Shown piece after piece: positions 14,634 to 20,887 of a stretch of DNA of 20,887 bases. The notes under the pieces were generated by a model. It made no database searches. It was not told the DNA's origin and saw only the letters and a list, made by a program, of their open reading frames with translations. Numbering within the stretch: the first letter of the stretch is position 1; each line of letters begins with the position of its first letter. A program made the translations under genes and the position numbers. Source of the stretch: Heyndrickxia sporothermodurans (GTDB taxonomy: Bacteria; Bacillota; Bacilli; Bacillales; Bacillaceae_C); assembly GCF_016785185.1 (NCBI RefSeq), contig NZ_JAEKDY010000054.1; one strand, 5' to 3'.

Positions 14634-16130
14634 ATGAAGAAAGTAACAATTGTTTTTACGATTTCAGTTATTATTACCATTTTATTTGTTCTTTGGGGAG
14701 CCTTTGCTGCCGATAATCTGGCAAGTGTAACAGGCGATATCCAAAAATTTCTGCAAACGCAATTTGGGTGGTTCTATCTTATAGTAGCAAGTGTCATTTT
14801 GCTTTTTGCGATTTACTTAATCTTCTCTAAATACGGGAAAATTAAACTTGGAAAAGATGATGAAAAACCCGAATATGGCCTTATCAGTTGGTTTGCCATG
14901 TTATTTAGTGCCGGAATGGGCATTGGTATTGTTTTCTATGGCGTAGCCGAACCATTGCAGGATTATTTGGCTCCGCCGTATGGGGATCCCGGTACTAAGG
15001 AGGCCGCTGCCGATGCCATGAGGTATTCCTTCTTCCACTGGGGACTTCATCCGTGGGGAATATACGCAGTGATCGCTCTCGCCCTTGCCTATTTTAAATT
15101 TAGAAAAGGGGCACCCGGATTAATTAGTGCCACGTTTTATCCATTATTAGGAGATAAGGTAAAAGGATGGATCGGTAAACTCATTGACATTATTGCCGTT
15201 TTGGCAACGGTATTTGGTGTCGCTACATCATTAGGACTAGGTGCAGCCCAAATCAACGGCGGTTTGCATTTTATATCTCCTAACATCCCAAACAGCATTT
15301 CCGTTCAATTTATTATTGTTATAATCGTTACGGTTTTATTTATATTATCAGCTGTATCCGGGTTAGGGCGTGGAATAAAGTGGCTGAGTAACGCGAATGT
15401 AGCCTTTGCAATTATTTTGATGCTATTTTTATTATTTGCGGGAAATACAGGTTTTTTGCTTGATTACTTTACATCAACCCTTGGAAATTATATTCAAAAA
15501 CTTCCGAGCATGAGTTTGAATATTTCTCCATTTGATGAGCAACATAGCGAATGGATGCAGAATTGGACACTCTTTTATTGGGCATGGTGGATTGCTTGGG
15601 CTCCATTTGTAGGGACGTTTATTGCCCGCGTTTCAAAGGGACGTACAGTACGGGAGTTTATTATCGGTGTTTTAGTTGTTCCAACTATTTTCTGTACATT
15701 ATGGTTCTCCATTTTTGGCGGTTCCGGAATGTACTTAGAAAGGATCATGCATGTAAATCTTGGTGACGTGATCAAAAGTCAAGGTACTGAAGTTGCATTA
15801 TTTTCCGTATTGGCGCATTTCCCATTGAGCACGATCACATCTATATTAGCGATTTTACTTATTAGTATATTTTTCATTACATCAGCTGACTCAGCAACCT
15901 TTGTTCTCGGTATGCAAACGACAAATGGAAGCTTAAATCCTCCAAATCTTACTAAAATTATATGGGGAATTCTTGTATCTGCTACGGCATTGGTTCTGCT
16001 TTGGTCCGGTGGATTGACAGCTTTGCAAACAGCGTCAATTATCGCGGCTTTCCCTTTCGCCTTCATCCTAATTTTTATGATGTTCTCGCTGATTAAATCC
16101 TTTAAAAATGAGGTAAAACGAAGAAAATGA
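14634..16130 (+). CDS. BCCT-family transporter (OpuD/BetL-like, probable glycine betaine uptake)
   Basis: 498 residues from ATG 14634; AGGTGG five bases before it favours this start over an in-frame GTG at 14625. The protein is a 12-helix integral membrane transporter of the betaine/carnitine/choline family. Visible signatures: FSAGMGIGIVFYGVAEPL (near residue 90), FFHWGLHPWGIYAV, and the tryptophan-rich helix-8 box WTLFYWAWWIAWAPFVGTFI followed by ARVSKGRTVREF. The tryptophans of this box line the trimethylammonium pocket in studied members. Short hydrophilic termini mean there is no long osmosensing tail of the BetP type. Uptake of a compatible solute driven by Na+ is the usual role; substrate cannot be fixed from sequence. 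A terminator follows about 120 bp downstream. Confidence 0.92.
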   Translation: MKKVTIVFTISVIITILFVLWGAFAADNLASVTGDIQKFLQTQFGWFYLIVASVILLFAIYLIFSKYGKIKLGKDDEKPEYGLISWFAMLFSAGMGIGIVFYGVAEPLQDYLAPPYGDPGTKEAAADAMRYSFFHWGLHPWGIYAVIALALAYFKFRKGAPGLISATFYPLLGDKVKGWIGKLIDIIAVLATVFGVATSLGLGAAQINGGLHFISPNIPNSISVQFIIVIIVTVLFILSAVSGLGRGIKWLSNANVAFAIILMLFLLFAGNTGFLLDYFTSTLGNYIQKLPSMSLNISPFDEQHSEWMQNWTLFYWAWWIAWAPFVGTFIARVSKGRTVREFIIGVLVVPTIFCTLWFSIFGGSGMYLERIMHVNLGDVIKSQGTEVALFSVLAHFPLSTITSILAILLISIFFITSADSATFVLGMQTTNGSLNPPNLTKIIWGILVSATALVLLWSGGLTALQTASIIAAFPFAFILIFMMFSLIKSFKNEVKRRK

Positions 16131-16249
16131 ACAGAAGGCAAAATTGAGCAAAGGCAGTAAATACTATTAGATCATCGACATGATTAATATAATCAGTTAG
16201 TTTCATATCGAAGCTAAGTATAGTGTAATAGTTCAAGCTGCATATCCAT

Positions 16250-16297
16250 AAAAATGCACCTCGCAAAATGGTATTTGAGGTGCATTTTTATTTTTTT
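16250..16297. terminator. Bidirectional terminator between the BCCT gene and the VTT-domain gene
   Basis: AAAAATGCACCTC (16250-16262) pairs perfectly with GAGGTGCATTTTT (16277-16289) around a 14-base loop, followed by ATTTTTTT. The A/T tails on both sides let it serve the convergent genes ending at 16130 (+) and 16344 (-). Confidence 0.9.
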
Positions 16298-16343
16298 ATG
16301 CTTTTATGCGAAATTAGGGCCATTTAAACTGGCTCAATTTTCC

Positions 16344-16970
16344 CTATTGGCTTTTTCCTAGTTTCTTCTCCTTTTCCAATCTTTTTGCTAATCTTACTTC
16401 AATTCTTTTGCCAATGAACCATAGAATGACGATGATAAGAAGAACAGATGCCGTTTTTACTGGTTTATATATTAATGACACAACATCATGCCCAACAAAA
16501 CTGATAATAAAAATCATAACCATTTTTCCAGTTACAACAGCTAAAATATATTGAAAAGTATTGATTTTTGATAAACCTGCAACAATATTGACGACTGCTG
16601 AAGGGGTGAAAGGAAAGCAAAGAAGCAGAAAAATAGGGCCAAATCCGTGTTGTTCCACCCAGCGTGTGATTTTTTCGACTTGTCGATTTCTATGTAAAAA
16701 AGATAATATTCTACTCTTTCCAAATCTACGAATAACTAAGAAAACGAGAATTGCTCCTGCGCTGGCACCTGCCCAAGATATTAAAAAGCCTAGCCATAGG
16801 CCAAATGCATTTGCATTTGCCAATACAATTAAAAACAGTGGCAAGAAAGGCAAAAACGCTTCAATTATTATTAATAAGATCCCTGGTAAAGGTCCGAATG
16901 AACGATATTGCTCAATTAAATTCATCATATTTTCAATGGTGAACCATTCTTTAAGTGAGTGAAAATCCAT
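16344..16970 (-). CDS. yhjE: TVP38/TMEM64 (VTT domain, DedA-like) membrane protein
   Basis: 208 residues with about five or six hydrophobic segments. The SNARE-associated/VTT core is visible: FLPLFLIVLANANAFGLWLG, then SWAGASAGAILVFLVIRRFG in the first half and FGPIFLLLCFPFTPSAVVNI followed by VAGLSKINTFQYI in the second. The F/E-x-x-x-P and GASAG...RRFG motifs belong to this family of probable lipid scramblases or transporters. The C-terminal tail is strongly basic (KRIEVRLAKRLEKEKKLGK). AGGGGAAACAAG precedes the ATG. It resembles B. subtilis YhjE, which there neighbours yhjD; a yhjD-like gene and comK lie a few kb away here. The family call is firm, the orthology moderate. It is probably a monocistronic gene. 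Confidence 0.82.
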   Translation of the reverse strand: MDFHSLKEWFTIENMMNLIEQYRSFGPLPGILLIIIEAFLPFLPLFLIVLANANAFGLWLGFLISWAGASAGAILVFLVIRRFGKSRILSFLHRNRQVEKITRWVEQHGFGPIFLLLCFPFTPSAVVNIVAGLSKINTFQYILAVVTGKMVMIFIISFVGHDVVSLIYKPVKTASVLLIIVILWFIGKRIEVRLAKRLEKEKKLGKSQ

Positions 16971-17103
16971 CTTGTTTCCCCTATTCTATCAGGCACTTTT
17001 CTTAAAATATTACCGCAATTTACTTTCTAATAGAAATTTTTTTCTTAAGTATAGCATACAATGGGAAAGGATTATAATTCCAAAATAAGATTTTTCCGAA
17101 AAA

Positions 17104-17163
17104 AAAAAACCACAAAAGGGCTGTTGCAAAACATTTGTTAATTGTCCCTTTGTAGGTTTTTTT
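17104..17163 (-). terminator. Terminator of the S9 peptidase gene
   Basis: On the minus strand AAAAAACC, a bulged base, ACAAAGGG, a roughly 25-base loop, then CCCTTTTGTGG followed by a run of about ten T (complement of 17100-17109). The hairpin starts 12 bp after the peptidase stop. The other arm also ends in T7 on the plus strand, so termination could work in both directions. Confidence 0.85.
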
Positions 17164-17174
17164 AATGAGTATTA

Positions 17175-19160
17175 TTAAACATATTGCAAGAACCAATCTT
17201 TAATATAATTTAACCGTTTTATTCTTAAGTCAGGTTTCCCGCTTCTTGATAGTTCGTGATTGGATTCGGGAAATCGGATAAATTTTGTTTGTTTTTGTTG
17301 ACGTTTAAGAGCAATAAATAATTGTTCCGCTTGTTCAATTGGACAGCGATAATCTTTCTCACTATGGATAATTAGCAATGGTGTTTCAATATCTTTCGCA
17401 TAGGCAAGCGGGGAATGCTTCCAAAGTTTTTCAATATCATTTAAATCTGCGAGAATTTGCCACTCGGAAAAGTAGTAACCGATATCACTTACACCGTAAA
17501 AACTAATCCAATTGGAGATCGACCGTTGAGTGACGGCAGCTTTAAATCGATTCGTATGCCCGACGGTCCAATTGGTCATAAATCCGCCATAACTGCCCCC
17601 TGTTACACCGAGACGATCTTTATCAATAAATTCATATTTATCTAAAACATAGTCCACAGCATTCATTAAATCCTTATAGTCATTTCCGCCATAGTCGCCG
17701 CGAACTGCATCGACAAACTTTTGTCCGTAGCCGTGACTGCCCCGTGGATTTACATATAGGACGGCAAATCCTTGTGCAGCCAAAACTTGGAACTCATTAA
17801 AATAGGTGTTCGCATACATCGCATGTGGTCCACCGTGGATTTCTAAAATTAATGGATATTTTTTCCCTTCTTCAAATCCAACTGGTTTCATGAGCCAACC
17901 ATGTACGTTCCATCCATCTTCACTTTCGAATTCAATTGGTTCGACATCAGAAAGAACTCTCGTTTGCAAAAATTCCTGATTTACAAACGTTAGTTGTTGT
18001 TTTTCTCCATTTTGTAAATTAACGAAATATAACTCGCCAGGCTCTGTTGCAGTACTAATCGCAACCACTGCCGTATGTTCTTTTGGATGCAATGAGAATC
18101 CATAGACATGTTGCTCGTCATGTAATGCTGGATAAATTTCCCCCGAGATATTTCCATAATAAATAATCGTGTTTCCGTGGTCAGAAATGACGAAATAAAA
18201 ACTTTCATTATCTTCTGCCCACTGTACACCTGGCAAAGCCGCTCCCTGTTGGAAATCGCCAACAGCATAATCCCCTACCGGTGCGTCAATTTCACTTGTA
18301 AAACAATTAAGTTCCTTCGTCTGTAAATCATATATCCAAACCTTACTATGAGTAGCATTTTTAAACTCTTGCTCATTTCCTTGGAATGATAAATAACGAC
18401 TATTAGGCGACCAAGAGGTTTGCCAAAAACTACCTGTCCCTTTCGTCACTGAAATCGATTCTTTTGTTTCTAGATTAAATAAATAGACATCGGAAATAAA
18501 CGATGCATCACTATCCTCAGAAAAATCGGCAAGAAATGTTACATATTTTCCATCTGGCGACCACGAGCCAAGTGAGTAATGATTCTCACCGTTTGTTAAC
18601 TGTTCAATTTCTCCTGTTTCAAGATTCACCATTCCAATATGTGAAAATTGTGTAAGATCCAAGAAACCACTTGAATCGGACTTATATTTCATCTTTTCAA
18701 CTTCTAATGGTTTTAATTCTTTATCTTCCTCCGTTTCCTTTTTCACTTGATCATGGATCGATTCCTCTTTTCCAATTACAACTGAAAAGGCAATTTTCTT
18801 TCCACACGGAGACCATACCGGGTTTTTGGCTCCATTTTTGCAAAATGTAATTTGTTTCGCTTCTCCTCCAAATTTTGATAGAACAAAAATTTGGGATTTC
18901 CCTTCCCTTGTTGATACAAATGCAAGCTCATTTCCGTTTGGAGACCAGCGTGGGGAATGAGTGCGATGGTTACCAAATGTCCACTGTTTTGTCCGCTTAT
19001 CACTTAAATTCATATAATATAAATTTGATACGTAATCCTTTTTCTCTTTTTCAATATGTGTTTGTACAAAAACCACTTCATTCCCATTTGGAGAAAGTTG
19101 TGGATCAACTATTGATTTCAAATCATATAAATCTTCGGCTTGTATACCTTTTTTTGTCAT
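17175..19160 (-). CDS. yuxL: S9-family peptidase (prolyl oligopeptidase/acylaminoacyl-peptidase type)
   Basis: 661 residues from ATG 19160, chosen over ATG 19178 because AGGAAAGGTGATCAA directly precedes it. The N-terminal ~400 residues are a beta-propeller with repeated WSPNG/WSPDG blades (SPRWSPNGNELAFVS, SWSPDGKYVTFLA, SWSPNSRYLSFQG), which gates peptide access. The C-terminal alpha/beta hydrolase has the oxyanion region HGGPHAMY, nucleophile S523 in GGSYGGF, D603 in HSEKDYRCP and H635 in SNHELSRSG: an intact catalytic triad. There is no signal peptide, so it is cytoplasmic. Length and motifs match B. subtilis YuxL (657 residues as I recall). Such enzymes cleave short peptides or remove acylated N-terminal residues. 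Monocistronic, with its own terminator. Confidence 0.88.
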   Translation of the reverse strand: MTKKGIQAEDLYDLKSIVDPQLSPNGNEVVFVQTHIEKEKKDYVSNLYYMNLSDKRTKQWTFGNHRTHSPRWSPNGNELAFVSTREGKSQIFVLSKFGGEAKQITFCKNGAKNPVWSPCGKKIAFSVVIGKEESIHDQVKKETEEDKELKPLEVEKMKYKSDSSGFLDLTQFSHIGMVNLETGEIEQLTNGENHYSLGSWSPDGKYVTFLADFSEDSDASFISDVYLFNLETKESISVTKGTGSFWQTSWSPNSRYLSFQGNEQEFKNATHSKVWIYDLQTKELNCFTSEIDAPVGDYAVGDFQQGAALPGVQWAEDNESFYFVISDHGNTIIYYGNISGEIYPALHDEQHVYGFSLHPKEHTAVVAISTATEPGELYFVNLQNGEKQQLTFVNQEFLQTRVLSDVEPIEFESEDGWNVHGWLMKPVGFEEGKKYPLILEIHGGPHAMYANTYFNEFQVLAAQGFAVLYVNPRGSHGYGQKFVDAVRGDYGGNDYKDLMNAVDYVLDKYEFIDKDRLGVTGGSYGGFMTNWTVGHTNRFKAAVTQRSISNWISFYGVSDIGYYFSEWQILADLNDIEKLWKHSPLAYAKDIETPLLIIHSEKDYRCPIEQAEQLFIALKRQQKQTKFIRFPESNHELSRSGKPDLRIKRLNYIKDWFLQYV

Positions 19161-19280
19161 TTGATCACCTTTCCTCATATTCAGTCGAATTTGATATATT
19201 CTTACTTATCTACTTATTTATTTCGCCACCCAAAACATTATCCCTGCAATTATTTTTTAATTTTGGCACTTTTTTAAGGA

Positions 19281-19420
19281 ACCGTTCCTTTCCGCTACAG
19301 GCACTTGCTTTCCGCGGGGCTGGCGATGAGCCTCCTCATCGCTTCGCTCTTGCGGGGTCTCATCTGTCCAGCTGATCCCGCAGGAGTCAATTGCCTTCCG
19401 CTCCAATCCACTCTGTGCGT
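19281..19420. repeat. 140-bp palindromic intergenic repeat, copy 2
   Basis: Same orientation and ends as the copy at 9360-9500 (ACCGTTCCTTTCCGCTACAG ... TTCCGCTCCAATCCACTCTG). Arms differ but still pair: CTGG with CCAG, GATGAG (19325-19330) with CTCATC (19360-19365), GCGGG with CCCGC. GCGATGAG can alternatively pair with the nearby CTCATCGC (19335-19342). It fills about a third of the 411-bp gap between the S9 peptidase and yhjD; the rest of the gap contains the yhjD promoter and nothing else I could recognise. A 61-codon open frame inside it is an artefact of the repeat. Confidence 0.87.
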
Positions 19421-19502
19421 TTGATATTGTTGAAAGTAACAATCTTTAAGTAATCGTGTCGATAATCTGTATTTTTATGGAGAAACTACAGTCATAATTA
19501 AC

Positions 19503-19531
19503 TTGATATTTTTGATAATCACGAGTAAAAT
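19503..19531 (+). promoter_or_regulatory. Sigma-A promoter of the yhjD-like gene
   Basis: TTGATA (19503-19508), 17-bp spacer, TAAAAT (19526-19531): five of six matches at each hexamer with optimal spacing. It would start transcription near 19538, about 34 bases before the ATG and just ahead of the AAGGAGG ribosome binding site. Confidence 0.65.
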
Positions 19532-19571
19532 ATTTACGAACACATGTTCCTTTAAAAAGGAGGACTCTTCA

Positions 19572-19955
19572 ATGACAAAAATACCCGAAAATGACCGAAA
19601 CATTATTGAGAAAGCAATTTATCTACCAATGATATTGATTATATTAAATCGCGATTTGGAAATTATTAATAACAGCCCATTCAAACTTAAAAAGCCTTAT
19701 CTCGAATGGATTGAAGAAACGATGATATGTATCCAAAAAGAATTAGCTGGTGTGAAGCGTTATATGAAACAGCAACAAATTAAAGTGGAAAAAATAAAAT
19801 CGGATGATGCCTTTACAATGTATATGTTTCTTTATAAAGGTTATGAGGAAGCACACAATTATTTTAATCCAAGACTGCGGAATCGATCGGAGGAATTAAT
19901 GAAATACTACCTGTTTCAAAGATTCCAAAACGATTCAGTTATAAAAAGAGCGTAG
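19572..19955 (+). CDS. yhjD: YhjD-like protein of unknown function
   Basis: 127 residues from the ATG at 19572, which follows AAGGAGG (19557-19563) by eight bases; an upstream in-frame ATG at 19503 lies inside the promoter and is rejected. The protein is small, charged and largely helical (ENDRNIIEKAIYLPMILIIL, then FKLKKPYLEWIEETMICIQK), ending YYLFQRFQNDSVIKRA. The hydrophobic AIYLPMILIIL is amphipathic rather than a clear membrane span. It resembles B. subtilis YhjD as I remember it, and the proximity of a YhjE-like gene and comK supports this. No function is known to me. A strong terminator follows, shared with comK. Confidence 0.75.
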   Translation: MTKIPENDRNIIEKAIYLPMILIILNRDLEIINNSPFKLKKPYLEWIEETMICIQKELAGVKRYMKQQQIKVEKIKSDDAFTMYMFLYKGYEEAHNYFNPRLRNRSEELMKYYLFQRFQNDSVIKRA

Positions 19956-19957
19956 TA

Positions 19958-19991
19958 AGAAAAGCGGAAACGCCTTGCTCAGGCGCTGAAC
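19958..19991. repeat. Fragment of a second Bacillus-type intergenic repeat
   Basis: AAAAGCGGAAACGCCTTGCT followed by CAGGCGCTGAAC resembles the start of a palindromic repeat (AAAAGCGGAAGCGCCTTGCTC type) that I recall seeing often between Bacillus genes. Here only the first ~35 bases are recognisable; CGCCT-TGCTC-AGGCG forms a short hairpin. It immediately follows the yhjD stop. Identification is from memory and tentative. Confidence 0.4.
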
Positions 19992-20021
19992 ATTGCAGGA
20001 TACTCTGTAAGACTGCTTTTT

Positions 20022-20062
20022 AAAGAAGAAGCAATCATTAGTAGTAAGATTGCTTCTTCTTT
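20022..20062. terminator. Bidirectional terminator between yhjD and comK
   Basis: AAAGAAGAAGCAATC (20022-20036) and GATTGCTTCTTCTTT (20048-20062) form a perfect 15-bp stem with an 11-base loop. The arms are A-rich on the left and T-rich on the right, so the convergent genes ending at 19955 (+) and 20078 (-) can share it. Confidence 0.85.
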
Positions 20063-20077
20063 ATCTGTCAGACTATT

Positions 20078-20644
20078 TTATTCCTCAAAAAATCTTTTGT
20101 AATCATATTCCCTTTTCCGTTCTGAGGCCTCCATGTTTAAATAAAAGCCTGTACGTTTATATTTGTTATCCATGTTTTCTATATGTTGATAATATTTTAT
20201 TTGTAGTTGAGAAGCCCTTCGCAATTGGTTGGTGAATGAACTTAAGGAGATTGGAATTTCTAGCGTCTGTTTATTACGAAGAGTGACTAAGGTGTTATTA
20301 GAAGATGATCGTTCGTGGTGAAGAACATGATTAAGTGAAAGCCATATACAATCTGGATTCATTGGTGATGTAGTTGGAAAAAAATAAATAGATGAATAAG
20401 GATCAACCATAATAGGTGCTTTATGAGTAATCCCTATAAGGCGCCTTGTCCCATTTTTCCTCCCTTCATAGGAAGCTCCATAATACTCACAACTATTCTT
20501 CATAATTTCTAACGGCTTAAACGGAGATATACATCGGTTGTCAACCTCTATAATTTCTGAATAAATTTTAGACCCATACGTAATCGGCAAAATAGCCATT
20601 GTAAATGGTGAAATTTCAAATTCCTCGATTATTTTTTCAGACAT
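20078..20644 (-). CDS. comK: Competence transcription factor ComK
   Basis: 188 residues (B. subtilis ComK has 192). Recognised by NSCEYYGASYEGRKNGTRRL, then ITHKAPIMVDP, YFFPTTSP, CIWLSLNHV and LEIPISLSSFTNQLRRA, which align with the ComK blocks SCRFFGSSYAGRKAGT, ISHKPPIMVDP, LFPTLSS and ELPISYNSFENQ. ComK binds paired A/T boxes (AAAA-N5-TTTT), activating DNA uptake and recombination genes, including addAB in B. subtilis, and its own promoter. The C-terminal ~25 residues, which in B. subtilis serve in MecA/ClpCP turnover, are present but divergent. AAAAGGGGAGAAGAAA precedes the ATG. The gene appears intact; whether the strain is competent cannot be inferred from it alone. Confidence 0.93.
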   Translation of the reverse strand: MSEKIIEEFEISPFTMAILPITYGSKIYSEIIEVDNRCISPFKPLEIMKNSCEYYGASYEGRKNGTRRLIGITHKAPIMVDPYSSIYFFPTTSPMNPDCIWLSLNHVLHHERSSSNNTLVTLRNKQTLEIPISLSSFTNQLRRASQLQIKYYQHIENMDNKYKRTGFYLNMEASERKREYDYKRFFEE

Positions 20645-20680
20645 TTTCTTCTCCCCTTTTCAACAAAAATAGTTAAATAT

Positions 20681-20698
20681 ATACATATTATAATGTAT
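20681..20698 (-). promoter_or_regulatory. comK -10 region embedded in an inverted repeat
   Basis: ATACAT-ATTATA-ATGTAT is a perfect 6-bp-arm inverted repeat; its centre read on the minus strand is TATAAT (20692-20687), a perfect -10 about 43 bp before the comK ATG. A weak -35 (GTGCTA) lies 17 bp upstream on the minus strand. A repressor bound to this repeat would occlude the -10. Confidence 0.5.
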
Positions 20699-20813
20699 TT
20701 TTACAACTTTAGCACTATTTTTTGATAAAAAATTTAAAATATTTTCAAAACTATATATCTGAGTCAATTTCATAATTGCTCTTTTTAAAAATACAGAATC
20801 CTACAGAATTTCT

Positions 20814-20826
20814 AAAATATATTTTT
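20814..20826. promoter_or_regulatory. Candidate ComK AT-box upstream of comK
   Basis: AAAA-TATAT-TTTT, an exact AAAA-N5-TTTT AT-box, about 170 bp upstream of the comK start. ComK normally binds two such boxes 8, 18 or 31 bp apart; I could not find an equally good partner (AATT-GCTCT-TTTT at 20774-20786 is weaker and 27 bp away). The region is very AT-rich, so chance matches are likely. Confidence 0.35.
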
Positions 20827-20887
20827 AAAAACAGAAATCATGCTACTTGTTGCTGATTTAATTGTACATTAATTCGGTCTGCGGCTA

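Noticed and set aside
17000..17110. Possible small RNA in the A-rich gap before the S9 peptidase terminator
   Set aside because: Only homopolymer-rich DNA and the terminator were seen; no promoter pair or second structure supports an RNA gene.
18875..19375. 166-codon + strand frame across the start of the S9 peptidase and the repeat
   Set aside because: It is antisense to the peptidase N-terminus and runs into the palindromic repeat; translation is low-complexity Leu/Ser/Phe-rich, typical of a shadow.
19257..19442. 61-codon - strand frame inside repeat copy 2
   Set aside because: It is produced by the GC-richer repeat; there is no ribosome binding site, and copy 1 of the repeat does not preserve the frame.
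19475..19501. Sigma-K promoter before yhjD (CATAATTAA at 19493-19501)
   Set aside because: The -10 has one mismatch and there is no AC 16 or 17 bp upstream; the sigma-A candidate at 19503-19531 fits better.

Overview
The window is low-GC DNA from an endospore-forming, potentially competent member of the Bacillaceae (Bacillus sensu lato). The basis is a gerP spore-coat germination cluster, Firmicutes-type addAB, comK, AGGAGG-type ribosome binding sites and a CcpA-type cre site. From my knowledge of the Bacillus subtilis map, gerP, addAB, yhjE/yhjD and comK lie in one chromosomal neighbourhood there too, so this is core synteny with local insertions and losses.

Layout. Positions 1-210 are the right end of an IS66-family insertion sequence: the transposase C-terminus, a terminator and the terminal inverted repeat ending in CTTAC. 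It abuts gerPB directly, so gerPB-PC-PD-PE-PF (229-1943, + strand) are separated from any gerPA further left. Convergent to gerP and sharing a bidirectional terminator is addBA (9271-2022, - strand), the AddAB helicase-nuclease. Next on the - strand is a catabolic module: a GntP-family permease (13470-12028), a 3-hydroxybutyrate dehydrogenase-like SDR (11916-11131) and a PAS-containing sigma-54 activator (11036-9627). Rightward follow a gene of unknown function and a BCCT transporter (13915-16130, +), a VTT/DedA-like membrane protein (16970-16344, -), an S9 peptidase (19160-17175, -), a yhjD-like gene (19572-19955, +) and comK (20644-20078, -).

The most informative region is the divergent intergenic stretch 13471-13914. 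Upstream of the permease it holds a consensus sigma-54 promoter (TGGCAC-N5-TTGCA), a near-perfect cre site in the leader, and three TTCC-N8-GGAA inverted repeats about 107-157 bp upstream of the promoter. With the activator encoded in the same gene cluster, this reads as a self-contained, catabolite-repressed, sigma-54-driven circuit for uptake and oxidation of 3-hydroxybutyrate or a related hydroxyacid. The permease-dehydrogenase junction carries a three-armed hairpin.

Other non-coding structure includes two copies of a 140-bp palindromic intergenic repeat (9360-9500 and 19281-19420) whose arms differ yet still pair, a fragment of another repeat (about 19958-19991), several good intrinsic terminators, a sigma-K-like promoter just before gerPF, and candidate ComK/operator sites upstream of comK. 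No tRNA, rRNA, CRISPR array or prophage was seen.
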